From: Nocardioides sp. T2.26MG-1
Lineage (GTDB): Bacteria > Actinomycetota > Actinomycetes > Propionibacteriales > Nocardioidaceae
Direction: 5' to 3'
Assembly (NCBI RefSeq): GCF_950101795.1
Contig: NZ_CATNLZ010000034.1
Location: 239,294 to 303,293, forward strand
Length of the DNA stretch: 64,000 bases
Shown here: positions 9,049-17,430 of the stretch, piece after piece
How the letters are laid out: each line of letters starts with the position of its first letter
How positions within the stretch are numbered: position 1 is the first letter of the stretch
Program-made: the position numbers and the translations under genes
The notes under the pieces: generated by a model
Seen by the model: only the letters and a program-made list of their open reading frames with translations
The model's database searches: none
Told to the model about the DNA's origin: nothing

Positions 9049-9344
9049 GACAACACCTCCACCAACTGCTCGACCGTCGGCGAGCCACTCAGACCCTTCG
9101 GGGTCGAGTAGACCCGGCAGGCCAGCCCGACGTGCTGCTCACCGGTCGCGAAGGGGTCGCGGCCGTCGACCCGGATCGTCGGGGAGCCGGTGAAACCGAA
9201 CTCTTCGGCCTGAGTAGTGGTCTCCACCTGGCGTCGTTCCACCGTGATGTCGTCACGCCTCAGGGTCGTCAGCGCCTGCGCCAGCCGCTCATCTGCCACG
9301 GTCCAGTTCGGGCAGCCCTCGAAGTAGAGCAACTCGACCTTCAT
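9045..9344 (-). CDS. Thioredoxin-fold protein, DF-(seleno)protein-like
   Basis: 99 residues from ATG 9344 after GGGAGG; a TTG start six bases earlier is less likely. The N-terminus MKVELLYFEGCPNW has a beta-strand then a Cys at the end, as in the small thioredoxin-like proteins in which this Cys is sometimes selenocysteine. The later segment FTGSPTIRVDGRDPF has the cis-Pro typical of thioredoxin folds, and a second Cys is in GLACRVY. Such genes occur in mercury and other metal resistance clusters. It is coupled to the Cys-rich membrane gene downstream and divergent from the cmtR-cadD pair. Confidence 0.7.
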   Translation of the reverse strand: MKVELLYFEGCPNWTVADERLAQALTTLRRDDITVERRQVETTTQAEEFGFTGSPTIRVDGRDPFATGEQHVGLACRVYSTPKGLSGSPTVEQLVEVLS

Positions 9345-9638
9345 GACCAACCTCCCGAAGCCGCGTGGTGGGTCACCCCGACCCCTTGACCTTTAGTATC
9401 TCCCGGGCTCCCTCGACGGGAGCGTGGCGCTCGACCTCCGATCCGGACACGTCCTGACAGCCGCGATGAGTACGTCTCTCCACCGCCTGTCGGCGTACCG
9501 GAACACCCGGAACTGCGATGAGAGCGCGTCGGCATTCTGTCGACCGCACTCGCGGATGCGCGTCGAGCCAACGGCCGACATCGGGCAGGGCTACCCCCCA
9601 CAGATCAACAGTTCAGCGACTGCTGTACTGTCTCGGCC
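9345..9638. promoter_or_regulatory. Divergent control region between thioredoxin-like gene and cmtR
   Basis: No gene is seen here. The region must hold promoters for both directions. Close to cmtR there is an imperfect dyad, ACAG-TTCAGCGACTG-CTGT, followed by TACTGT, a fair -10 box just ahead of the ATG at 9639. There is no clear ribosome site before that ATG, so leaderless translation is possible. The dyad is a candidate CmtR operator; the assignment is tentative. Confidence 0.35.
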
Positions 9639-9998
9639 ATGTTGACCGTCGCCACGCGCCTGGACGTGATGAATCGGCTTGGTCGGGCAATGGCCGATCC
9701 GACCCGTTCGCGTTTGCTCATGATCCTGTTGGAGCGGCCCGCGTATCCCGCCGAACTGGCGGCAGATCTTGGCTTGACCCGATCCAACGTGTCGAACCAC
9801 CTCTCGTGCCTGCGGGACTGCGGCATCGTTGTCGCGGAACCGCAGGGTCGCCAGATGCGTTATGCCATCGCTGACCCGCACCTGGCGCGAGCACTCACCG
9901 CCCTGGTGGAGGTCACGCTCGCGGTCGACGAGAGTGCACCGTGCATTGACCCGGCCTGTTCCCTGCCGGAGTGCGGCAGCGGAGGGGTCGGCGCGTGA
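9639..9998 (+). CDS. cmtR: CmtR-like Cd/Pb-sensing ArsR repressor
   Basis: 119 residues with an ArsR/SmtB winged helix (residues 10-80; recognition helix LTRSNVSNHLSCLRDCG). The three metal ligands known from Mycobacterium tuberculosis CmtR, Cys57, Cys61 and Cys102, fall here at exactly the same numbers (C57 and C61 in LSCLRDCG, C102 in SAPCID); an additional Cys is at 107. The protein should repress its operon and release DNA on binding Cd or Pb. Its stop overlaps the GTG start of cadD (GTGA), so both are one translationally coupled operon. Confidence 0.9.
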   Translation: MLTVATRLDVMNRLGRAMADPTRSRLLMILLERPAYPAELAADLGLTRSNVSNHLSCLRDCGIVVAEPQGRQMRYAIADPHLARALTALVEVTLAVDESAPCIDPACSLPECGSGGVGA

Positions 9999-10594
9999 TC
10001 CTGACTTCCGCACTTCAGGCGTTCGGGCTGTTCATTGCCACCAACATCGACGACATCATCGTGCTCTCGCTGTTCTTTGCCCGAGGAGCCGGACGAAGCG
10101 GGACCACAACTCGAATCTTGGCCGGTCAGTACCTCGGCTTCGCTGGCATCTTGGCCGCAGCGGTGCTCGTCTCATTGGGGGCAGGAGCCTTCTTGCCCGA
10201 GGAGGCAATCCCCTACTTCGGCCTCATCCCGTTGGCCTTGGGCCTCTGGGCGGCATGGCAGGCTTGGCGTGACGGCGACGATGACGATGACGAGGCGAAG
10301 GTCGCGGGCAAGTCTGTGGCGGCCTGGACGGTCGCCGCAGTCACCTTCGCCAACGGTGGTGACAACATCGGGGTCTACGTTCCTGTCTTCCTCAACGTGG
10401 GTCCCGCCGCGACTGCCGCGTACTGCGTCGTATTCCTCATCCTGGTGGCGGCGCTGGTCGTGCTGGCGAAGTTCGTTGCCACTCGTCCGGGTATCAACGA
10501 GGTCCTTGAGCGTTGGGAGCATGTGCTGTTTCCGATCGTCCTCATCGGACTGGGCATCGTGATTCTGTGGGGCGGCGGAGCGTCCGGCCTCTGA
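9995..10594 (+). CDS. cadD: CadD-family cadmium resistance transporter
   Basis: 199 residues from GTG 9995. Five to six membrane helices are evident. The family motifs are present in both repeats: ATNIDDII near residue 15 and NGGDNIGVYVPVF near residue 110. A run of acidic residues (DGDDDDDE) lies in the central cytoplasmic loop. CadD proteins give cadmium tolerance by a transport route independent of P-type ATPases. Placement directly behind a Cd-sensing CmtR makes the substrate assignment good. Confidence 0.85.
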   Translation: MILTSALQAFGLFIATNIDDIIVLSLFFARGAGRSGTTTRILAGQYLGFAGILAAAVLVSLGAGAFLPEEAIPYFGLIPLALGLWAAWQAWRDGDDDDDEAKVAGKSVAAWTVAAVTFANGGDNIGVYVPVFLNVGPAATAAYCVVFLILVAALVVLAKFVATRPGINEVLERWEHVLFPIVLIGLGIVILWGGGASGL

Positions 10595-10771
10595 TGTGAC
10601 GACGCGAGTTGGACTCTCAGGTGGAGGCCGTTGCGATGTCAGGTGGCATTTTCGACCGGTGCGGCCCTCTGGATCTGCCGCGTTGAGGGCGGCTACGCTC
10701 GTCCGGATCCCCGTTGCGGGCATCGCATCCTGCTATGGCCGTGATCTGCGCTGACAGCTCGACGAGCGGGC

Positions 10772-11191
10772 TCAGACCCTCCCTGCGCCCCGTCGACGAT
10801 CGGTCAGGATTCGGAGCGCGAGAACGTTGACAAGCGCTGCGCAGGTCAATGCGAGGACGCCGACGACGTCCGTGGTGACCACAAACCAGTGCGGCAGACC
10901 TCCTGTTGCCGATGAGTTGCACTCGCCAGCCGCCGTGCACGATGCAGAGCCCGAACTCCCAGAGGGGTTGGCACCGGGAACAAGCGCCAGTAGGCCGTAC
11001 GCCAGGTAGTAGCCGGGCACGGCAATCATGCTTGCTGGAAGCGACAGCACTGCGGCGAGCAGAATCGTGGAAGTCGAATCGCCGACGAATCCCACACCCG
11101 CCACGACGGCCACGCAAAGGGCATACATCGCGCCGACCGACCGCTGCAACGGCGAGACTTGCCGCACAGTGCCTGCCAGGCCACCACCCAT
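10772..11191 (-). CDS. Putative membrane protein
   Basis: 139 residues from ATG 11191 (MGGGLAGTV); the frame extends to 11263. Three or four hydrophobic helices: AMYALCVAVVAGVGFVG, ILLAAVLSLPASMIAVPGYY, LAYGLLALVPG, and VVTTDVVGVLALTCAALVNV. A Ser/Cys loop (SGSSGSASCTAAGEC) between helices would face outside. The end is basic (RRRGAGRV), fitting a cytoplasmic terminus. No family recognised; it is convergent with cadD. Confidence 0.55.
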   Translation of the reverse strand: MGGGLAGTVRQVSPLQRSVGAMYALCVAVVAGVGFVGDSTSTILLAAVLSLPASMIAVPGYYLAYGLLALVPGANPSGSSGSASCTAAGECNSSATGGLPHWFVVTTDVVGVLALTCAALVNVLALRILTDRRRGAGRV

Positions 11192-11307
11192 GCCGTGAGG
11201 CCAACTGGTAGTTCTCGACCTACCCCCTGCAACCGCAGGATCTGCCGCTGGGGTCTGCTGCACGAGCAGGTGACAGGTTGGCTGTCAGTGCCCTGAGTGG
11301 ATCGTCA

Positions 11308-11352
11308 CGCGGAGCGTGACCAGTGCGGGATCCTGCACTGGCGCGCTCCGCG
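11308..11352. repeat. 45-nt REP-like palindrome
   Basis: Outer arms CGCGGAGCG (11308-11316) and CGCTCCGCG (11344-11352) enclose a 22-bp near-perfect palindrome, CCAGTGCGGGATCCTGCACT plus GG, at 11320-11341. The core CGGAGCGTG and GTGCGGGATCC also build the 28-bp tandem repeat at 13711-13850. It sits exactly where the FtsX fragment begins, so it marks a rearrangement point. Confidence 0.7.
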
Positions 11353-11727
11353 AGACTCGGCGGCCTCTACGCGCTCATCGCCGTCATCAACGCCGTCGCG
11401 CTCGCCGCGGCCGCCCGCAAACGCGAGCTCGCCGTCGCCCGACTCAGCGGACTCACCCGAGGCCAGACCATCCGCACCTCAGCACTCGAGGCCCTCGCCG
11501 TCTCAGCCATCGGTGTCATTCTGGGCGCTGCTGCCGCCGCATGCTGCCTGCTTGCAGCACGCCGGGGATTCTTGACACTCCTCGGCGAACCCGTACTCGT
11601 CATCCCCTGGGCCACACTCCTGACCCTCACCGCGGTCAGCATCACCGCCGTTGTCGGCACCGCCACGATCGGCACCTGGCTCGCCACCCGCACCAACCCG
11701 ATCACCCTCGCCGCAGCCCGCGAGTAA
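11323..11727 (+). pseudogene. C-terminal fragment of FtsX-like ABC permease
   Basis: The frame gives the last three helices of an ABC transporter permease: YALIAVINAVALAAAARKRELAV, split over helix and loop, then ARLSGLTRGQTIRTSALEAL and a final helix before TWLATRTNPITLAAARE, the usual FtsX ending. Typical permeases are several hundred residues, so the N-terminal two thirds are missing. The first 10 codons come from the REP-like palindrome. No ATPase partner is present. A dead remnant is the best reading. Confidence 0.7.
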
Positions 11728-12067
11728 GCCGCGACCCGAAAGTCGATGTCGGCTCGTCCAGCACAGAGACCCCGTCGGCCCGCGCACGAGCCGACGACGG
11801 GTCCCAGATGCCCATCCGCTTGCGGCGATGGGGCGTCGTCGACTCGAGCATGGTCGTTGAGCATGAATGACGCCGGGGAGTCGTTCGGCCTCCGGGACGA
11901 TCGGACCGGAGTGCCGGCCCCGCCCGTCGGCATTTGACAATCACACGCGGTAGGACGCGCACGTCGCTGATGTCTCCTCGACACCCAGGCCTTCGTCACG
12001 GACGGAGTACACGGCATGGGCTATCCCCTCACAGCGGGGATGTCGCGGGAAGTCGAGGGCTCTTCGT
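11728..12067. other. Gap without recognised genes
   Basis: 340 bases between the permease fragment and the end of the META-domain gene. Open frames here are short and lack a ribosome site or recognisable product. No repeat, RNA gene or terminator was seen. Confidence 0.5.
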
Positions 12068-13072
12068 TTAGTAGCGGGTGACGTAGTCCCGGGCTGCGAC
12101 CATATCGATGCCCGGGCCGATCCAGTTGGTGTAGGTGCAGCCCTCGATGGTGAAGACGAAGGCGATCTGGCCGGGGTCGCCGATGGGGATCAGGCGGGCG
12201 GTGGTGTCCCGCATTGGTGCCTGCTGGGCCTGGGAAAGGTCCTCAGGTACCCGGAGGGGGTTTCCAGCCTGCTGGGTGACGGTGTTCTTGCCGTTCCCCC
12301 AGCTGAACTGCCGGACGGTCTCCTGACCTGTGACGCTGACTATCTCGCGGCTGCGGCCGGCGGGTGCCCCGTCGGGTAGCTCTCGCGGAGCGACTGGCAG
12401 GCAAGCGAGAGTGGCGGTGGTCGGGGCGCCGTTGGTGGCGGGGGCGATGAGGTCCAGCTGAAACACGATCATCCAGTTCGCTGCGTGCAGCGTAAGGGTG
12501 TTCTCCTCGGTGCGGTTGAAGTGCCGCACCACGTCGAGCCGCTCGGCGACTGTGTCGACAGCAACGCAGACGATGCTGGGCGTACTCGGCGCGCCAGTGA
12601 CCGTGGTGGTGTAGATGATGGAGCGTTCGCGTTCGTCGTACTGCTGGGGGGCGCCGGTGAAGTTGTTGCAGCCGGTGGTGCCGGTCATCCGTCCGTTCTC
12701 GATGACGAGGTCGATCGGCTGGGCGTCAGTGGGCAGGACTGACCTTCCGTTCGTACCGACAAGGGCGGTCACCTGCCATGTTCCGTCCAAGGGCGTGGGG
12801 CCGAGGGTGTCACCGCTCGCGGATGTCGGGGTTTGGGCCGTGGTGGGGTCGACGCCGCGGTCGGCGGCGGGAGGTGTCTTGGACCCGCCAAGCGCGGCTA
12901 CGACGCCTGTGGCGGCGACGGCCGCGGTGAGGGTGGCCGCGACAGTGACGGCCGCAGCGCGCAGCCGACGTTGACGCCGGACGCGACTGACCATCTGCTC
13001 GACGGGTGGCGCCCCGACCGTGGTCTGGTTGCCTAGGCGTTCGAGAAGGTCGGTGAGGGACTGTTCGGTCAT
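12068..13072 (-). CDS. Membrane-anchored META-domain protein, partner of the ECF sigma factor
   Basis: 334 residues. A cytoplasmic stretch of about 35 residues is followed by one membrane helix (AAAVTVAATLTAAVAATGVVAAL) and a Pro/Thr linker. Residues about 95-200 resemble a META/HslJ domain (LDGTWQVTALVG, GRMTGTTGCNNFTG). The start overlaps the sigma factor stop by 4 bp, so both are coupled. Position and topology fit an anti-sigma or sensor role, but the N-terminal part has no recognisable zinc anti-sigma motif, so the role is inferred from context. Confidence 0.65.
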   Translation of the reverse strand: MTEQSLTDLLERLGNQTTVGAPPVEQMVSRVRRQRRLRAAAVTVAATLTAAVAATGVVAALGGSKTPPAADRGVDPTTAQTPTSASGDTLGPTPLDGTWQVTALVGTNGRSVLPTDAQPIDLVIENGRMTGTTGCNNFTGAPQQYDERERSIIYTTTVTGAPSTPSIVCVAVDTVAERLDVVRHFNRTEENTLTLHAANWMIVFQLDLIAPATNGAPTTATLACLPVAPRELPDGAPAGRSREIVSVTGQETVRQFSWGNGKNTVTQQAGNPLRVPEDLSQAQQAPMRDTTARLIPIGDPGQIAFVFTIEGCTYTNWIGPGIDMVAARDYVTRY

Positions 13073-13569
13073 CGCAGCTCCCGCAGTTCGATGAGGTCGG
13101 GGTCAGTGGCCAGAGCTGACTTGGCGCGAGAGAGGCGGCTCTTGATAGTGCCGGGCGCGACGGCGAGAGCGTCAGCCATCTCGGTTTCCGTCTGGCCCAG
13201 GTAGTAGCGCAGCACGACGGCGATGCGTTGGTCCTCAGGTAGGCGCCTGAGTGCTTGCGCAATGGCGCTGGTGCCGTCGACCTGGTGCGTGGCGTCGCCG
13301 ACAGGCTGGTCCGCACGGAAGCCGACCGGGGTCTCCCTGCGAGAGCGCCCGCGCCGAGAGGAGATGAACGTGTTGACCAAGGTGCGGTGCACGTAGGCGT
13401 CTCGGTTGTGGGCTTTCTGCACCTTGCTCCAGCTGCGCAGGCAGCGTTCGAGGGCGGCCTGCACAACGTCCTCGGCCTCCGCGGGCGAGCAACCGAGGAG
13501 AATGGCTGACCGCACCAGGCGGGGCCACCTGGCGCTAACGAACGCGCTGAAGTCGTCCACGTCCGTCAT
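13069..13569 (-). CDS. SigE-family ECF RNA polymerase sigma factor
   Basis: 166 residues from ATG 13569 (MTDVDDFSAFVSARWPRL). Region 2 (residues 10-75, SPAEAEDVVQAALERCLRSW) and region 4 (residues 105-160, LRRLPEDQRIAVVLRYYLGQ then ETEMADALAVAPGTIKSRLS) are complete and of actinobacterial SigE-family type. The longer open frame to 13866 is only read-through of the 28-bp repeats and was rejected. It should direct transcription of a small regulon, under control of the coupled membrane protein. Confidence 0.9.
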   Translation of the reverse strand: MTDVDDFSAFVSARWPRLVRSAILLGCSPAEAEDVVQAALERCLRSWSKVQKAHNRDAYVHRTLVNTFISSRRGRSRRETPVGFRADQPVGDATHQVDGTSAIAQALRRLPEDQRIAVVLRYYLGQTETEMADALAVAPGTIKSRLSRAKSALATDPDLIELRELR

Positions 13570-13710
13570 CGCGCCTCCGTTCCCTGCAGCCGTCCGCTGT
13601 CGTCGACAAGACGCACCATCCCGGCGAAAGGTTCCCTGTCGATGCTCCCGTCTCTTGGGCAGCGTGGCCAAGGACGCCGAAGCCTCACCGCGTGGCTGCA
13701 CCGGGGCGGG

Positions 13711-13863
13711 ATGGGCTCGCGGAGCGTGCCGGTGCGGGATGGGCTCGCGGAGCGTGCCGGTGCGGGATGGGCTCGCGGAGCGTGCCGGTGCGGGATGGGC
13801 TCGCGGAGCGTGCCGGTGCGGGATGGGCTCGCGGAGCGTGCCGGTGCGGGATCCCGCACTGGT
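13711..13863. repeat. Five perfect 28-bp tandem repeats ending in a palindrome
   Basis: The unit begins ATGGGCTCGCGGAGCGTGCC and is repeated at 13711, 13739, 13767, 13795 and 13823 without any difference. The last copy runs into a palindrome, GTGCGGGATCCCGCAC, at 13844-13859. Because 28 is not a multiple of 3, the array leaves open, meaningless frames on both strands. It lies upstream of the sigma factor and ahead of the reverse transcriptase. Confidence 0.95.
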
Positions 13864-13869
13864 CACGCA

Positions 13870-14226
13870 CCAGATGCTGATCCGCTCGCGGGACGTGAAC
13901 GAACCGGAGATCAGCGCAGGTCGGCCCGACCTTGACAGTCACAGGCGGCGACATGACTGCAGGCATCACCAACGCTTGTGGGCACGGCGTGTCCTTGACT
14001 CGAAGCGTGTTCTGAAGCTGGTGGCTAGGGTGGGGCCTGTGCGGCAGCGCAATCTCGAGACGGTGCACTGGCGCGTGTCGTCAGTTCGCCTCCCCGGGGC
14101 TACCCCGGGGGCCATCGGTACGTTCAGGCATCGCATCGCGCGCGAGGCGCTGCGCTTCGCTGCAGGTGATCGCGCGCACGACGGGACAGGTCGAGCAGCG
14201 CTGCCGCACCCTTTCTACGCCGACCC
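13870..14226. other. Non-coding leader upstream of the reverse transcriptase
   Basis: No gene is evident. Two strong inverted repeats occur: CCCCGGGG at 14092-14099 with its partner at 14103-14110 (loop CTA), and GCGCGCGA at 14138-14145 with TCGCGCGC at 14170-14177. In retrons the msr-msd RNA normally lies directly before the RT gene, so this is the first place to look for such an RNA. I could not identify the branching G or the a1/a2 arms. Confidence 0.35.
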
Positions 14227-15567
14227 GTGGTCTTCGCCCAGGCCAAGCGCGCACCCGTGAGGCGGGATTTGGCGCGTGCGTTGGCTGCTGGTTTCCTTGC
14301 CGGTGCGTGGACCCGCGCGGGGTTGGTGGAAAGCGGTGCGTTGGTCCTGGGTCGGCGACGCCGCTGGTTGTCACCACTCGCCCGTCAGACGCTAGAGCTC
14401 TATCCCCGACCGCCGTCCGATCGTCCACGAGAGCTCGCGACAGTGATCGCGACGTTGCCTGCCGCGGAGAAGGCAGTCCACGACGAACCGTTCACTCATC
14501 CCGTCGCCTCCACCCGCATGCTCACGAACAGGTGGGCCCTGCCCGCTCTGAACGATCTGCACGACGTCGCGCAGTTCCTGGACCTCACTCAATCGGAACT
14601 GGGCTGGTTCGCCGACCCGCGACATCTGGCCCGCGAGACCAGCGCCGTACCCCTGCAGCACTATCGGGTGAGCCACCGCCTCGCTCCAAGCGGGGCTATC
14701 CGGGTCCTGGAGGCCCCCAAACTCGAGCTGAAGCGCATGCAGCGTGGTCTCTTGGACGACGTGGTGTCCCTGGTTCCCCCGCACGCAGCCGCCCGAGGAT
14801 TCAGACCGGGTGGCTCGGTGAGATCCTACGCCGCCCCTCATGCGGACAGCAGGGTAGTGATCCGCCTCGACCTGGAGGCATTCTTCGCCAGCGTCACGGT
14901 CGCCCGCGTCTACGGCATTTGGCGTACCGCCGGCTACCCCGAACCCGTCGCGCACTGCTTGGCCGGGCTGCTGACGACCGTGCTGCCGCGGTCGCAGTGG
15001 CGTGCCGTGCCCCGTCCCGCCAACAACGCACTCCTCGACGCGCATTGGCGGCTCGGCCGACGGCTGGCCGTGCCGCACCTGCCGCAGGGCGCCCCCACGT
15101 CCCCGGCCCTCGCCAACCTCGCCGCTTTCCGCCTCGACGTTCGCCTGACCGCGCTCGCCAGGTCGTGGGGTGGTCGGTACACCCGCTACGCCGACGACCT
15201 CGCCTTCTCCGGCGGCCGCGGATGGGCGACCGGCACATCGAGGCTTCTCGACGCCATCGACAGAATCGTTCGAGACGAAGGCTTCCGGCTCAACCTCCGC
15301 AAGACCGGCGTCATGCCTCGCGGGGGACGTCAAACCCTCGGCGGTCTGGTCGTCAACGACAGGCCACGGGTCGCCCGCACCGAGGTAGACACTCTTCGTG
15401 CCATCCTCCACAACTGCCGCCGCCTAGGACCCAGCACCCAGAACCGAGACGACCACCCAGCCTTCGCCGAACACCTTCGAGGCCGGATCGCCTGGATCGC
15501 CCAGCACGATCCCACCCGCGGCGCCCGACTGCTGACCGAGTACGACGCCATCGACTGGAGCCGATGA
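14227..15567 (+). CDS. Retron-like reverse transcriptase
   Basis: 446 residues from GTG 14227. An N-terminal extension of about 120 residues precedes the RT core: PKLELKRMQ (RT1 region), FRPGGSVRSYAAPH (RT2), VVIRLDLEAFFASV with the first Asp, LPQGAPTSPALANL near residue 285, the catalytic YADD box in RYADDLAFSGG near 320, then GFRLNLRKTGVM and GGLVVN in the place of the VTGLVVN motif. Order and motifs match retron or retron-like RTs rather than group II intron RTs, since no maturase or HNH domain follows. Many such RTs act in phage defence with an effector; none is obvious here. Confidence 0.75.
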   Translation: MVFAQAKRAPVRRDLARALAAGFLAGAWTRAGLVESGALVLGRRRRWLSPLARQTLELYPRPPSDRPRELATVIATLPAAEKAVHDEPFTHPVASTRMLTNRWALPALNDLHDVAQFLDLTQSELGWFADPRHLARETSAVPLQHYRVSHRLAPSGAIRVLEAPKLELKRMQRGLLDDVVSLVPPHAAARGFRPGGSVRSYAAPHADSRVVIRLDLEAFFASVTVARVYGIWRTAGYPEPVAHCLAGLLTTVLPRSQWRAVPRPANNALLDAHWRLGRRLAVPHLPQGAPTSPALANLAAFRLDVRLTALARSWGGRYTRYADDLAFSGGRGWATGTSRLLDAIDRIVRDEGFRLNLRKTGVMPRGGRQTLGGLVVNDRPRVARTEVDTLRAILHNCRRLGPSTQNRDDHPAFAEHLRGRIAWIAQHDPTRGARLLTEYDAIDWSR

Positions 15568-15732
15568 ACGCAGCGCCGCGTCGAGAGCGCGAGAGCACGG
15601 AGCCGGTACCAAGACAAGGCGAGGCGAGCCCAACCATTCGGCCAGCCGACGTGGGGCTAGTGGATCCGTCCCGCAAACCGAACCCACAACGGTGAAGCCC
15701 CAGGCCAGTCCCCTCGTCGCTCCTCAAGCGTC

Positions 15733-15860
15733 CCGGATAGCCCGTCCGGAGAGGTTCTCGGTGACGGCCCCCTATCCGGAGCGCGACACGCTTCTCACCG
15801 CGAACTCCCAGAACCTGAGCGTCCGCAACAGGCTCGAGGACGTTGCGTATGCTCAGGTTC
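15733..15860. ncRNA. Paired inverted repeats downstream of the reverse transcriptase
   Basis: The 15568-15891 gap has no convincing gene. It contains CCGGATAG (15733-15740) paired with CTATCCGG (15772-15779), and a longer hairpin with arms GAACCTGAGC (15811-15820) and GCTCAGGTTC (15851-15860), which encloses CGCAAC and GTTGCG around a 12-nt loop. The structure could be the structured RNA of the RT system, a recombination site at the left end of the conjugative element, or a terminator. Assignment as RNA is a guess; the pairing itself is clear. Confidence 0.4.
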
Positions 15861-15891
15861 GTCGCAGAACCGTCAAAATTCGCGCGAACTT

Positions 15892-17430
15892 CTAAAGAGC
15901 GGCCTCGATGGCCTCGTTGGTGTAGTAGAGCTTCTTCTCCAGCGGGTGGAGCACCGTCTGGACCTTGTAGGTGGCGTCGCCGATGCACCACAGCGCTCGG
16001 CCCTTGTCCTGCATCGCCCACCCGGAGACGAGGTCCTGGGCGATCGGGCCGAGCCCGAGCATCGAGTCGAGTTCGCGGGCGACGCGCGGCTTCTGGGCGC
16101 CGAGGATTTTGATGTCGGCCAGCTCGAGGAGGTCCTTGGCGATCATCGCGGCCTGGGAGTCGGCGTCGCCGACCGAGAGCAGGTCGGAGGGCTTGTGGAG
16201 GTTGCAGAACTGGATGTCGCCGCCCTTGCCGGCCATGCCGCGCGAGAGCCGCAGGTCGGCGTCGAAGCTGGCCACCGCGGCGGTTCCCAGGCGCATCTGC
16301 TTCCAGACCTCGTCGCGCACGACGATGCGCAGGTCGCCCGGTTCGGCGATCTCCCGCAGGCCGCGGCCCCAGGAGTTCATGCACAGCAGCGCGATGCCCA
16401 CTGCCTCATCGCCCAGGCCGTCGAGCCGGGAGAGGCTGAACGACTGGATCGGGGCGCGCCAGTCGACCTCGATGTTGGTGAAGTCGTCGAAGAGGCCGGC
16501 CAGTGTGCCGGTGACCAGCTCGCCGAGTGCGTTGCGCAGCAGCCGGGTGTCGTCGAGGAACACGCGGGTGTTCGCGTACTCGCAGGCCCGGACGAGCTCC
16601 TCGGTGGGGTTGCGGAGCAGGTCCCACAGTCGCGGGATGGTCGTCTCCTTGAGGATGGTGTTGCCGGCGGCGTAGCCGGTGAGGATCTGCAGTGCGTTGC
16701 GGACGACGTCGGACTCGTCGGGGCCGAAGGGCACCCGGCGCTCGTCGTCGATCTTCATGGAGCCGACCAGGCCGCGGACGAGGACCAGCCAGCGCTTGAA
16801 GATGATGGTGGCGCGGCGCTGCTGTTCCTCGGCGGAGAGGTCCTTCCAGCCGTCGCCGAGCGGGCCCATGTCCAGCGGGTTGACCCGGGCCCAGAAACCG
16901 GGGGCGATGACGAAGGGCTCGACCCCGAGCGCGCGGCACAGGGACTCGTACTCGTCCTTGACGTCGCCGGTGACCAGGGTGCGGTAGCCGAAGGGCATCA
17001 TCCGGGTGCAGAACGCCTTGGTGGTGCCGGACTTGCCGCTGCCGGGCTTGGCGAACTGGAAGATGTTGGGGTTGGTCGCCGGCACGTCGTCGCGCAGCAC
17101 CCACCCGAACGGGTCGCAGTAGAACGAGCCGCCGGAGAGCTGGTCGACGCCCATCTGCGCCCCGGTGGGCGGCAGGGCGGGCGCGGAGACGAACGGCCAG
17201 AACACCGGCGCCTGGTCGCTGGTCATGCGCCAGGCCGACGCCGGCGCCGTGGCGGCCGCCCAGCCGCGGCCGCCGCGAGCTGCGCCGCGGCGCGGGGCGT
17301 ACTTGAAGATCCGGGGCTCCTTGGCCTCCGGCTCGAGGGCGGGGATCGTGGGCAGGTCGTGACCGAAGTCCGACAGCAGGGCGGCCATGTCACGGCCGCT
17401 ACCTCGGTTGCGGCGGGCGGTGGTGGGCAT
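15892..17430 (-). CDS. VirB4-like conjugation ATPase
   Basis: 512 residues from ATG 17430, which overlaps the SCO6880 gene stop by one base. Walker A (FAKPGSGKSGTTKAF) is near residue 130 and the Walker B region (LRIVVRDEVWKQMRLG) near 370, in the order of AAA_10/TraC-VirB4 ATPases that power type IV secretion. The N-terminal VirB4 domain seems to be carried by the preceding SCO6880 protein, so VirB4 is split over two genes. It is the last gene of the conjugation operon in this window; the DNA to its left changes character at once. Confidence 0.85.
   Translation of the reverse strand: MPTTARRNRGSGRDMAALLSDFGHDLPTIPALEPEAKEPRIFKYAPRRGAARGGRGWAAATAPASAWRMTSDQAPVFWPFVSAPALPPTGAQMGVDQLSGGSFYCDPFGWVLRDDVPATNPNIFQFAKPGSGKSGTTKAFCTRMMPFGYRTLVTGDVKDEYESLCRALGVEPFVIAPGFWARVNPLDMGPLGDGWKDLSAEEQQRRATIIFKRWLVLVRGLVGSMKIDDERRVPFGPDESDVVRNALQILTGYAAGNTILKETTIPRLWDLLRNPTEELVRACEYANTRVFLDDTRLLRNALGELVTGTLAGLFDDFTNIEVDWRAPIQSFSLSRLDGLGDEAVGIALLCMNSWGRGLREIAEPGDLRIVVRDEVWKQMRLGTAAVASFDADLRLSRGMAGKGGDIQFCNLHKPSDLLSVGDADSQAAMIAKDLLELADIKILGAQKPRVARELDSMLGLGPIAQDLVSGWAMQDKGRALWCIGDATYKVQTVLHPLEKKLYYTNEAIEAAL

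Noticed and set aside
13711..13850. CRISPR array
   Set aside because: Five 28-bp units are directly adjacent with no spacers and no cas genes nearby.
13570..13866. N-terminal extension of the sigma factor to 13866 and related repeat-encoded peptides on both strands
   Set aside because: These are translations of the 28-bp tandem repeats; the sigma factor has a good start at 13569 and normal length from there.
14169..14204. An eighth bipartite motif, because TGATCG occurs before the reverse transcriptase
   Set aside because: The position 21 nt downstream reads AGCAGCG, not TAGGTGACC.
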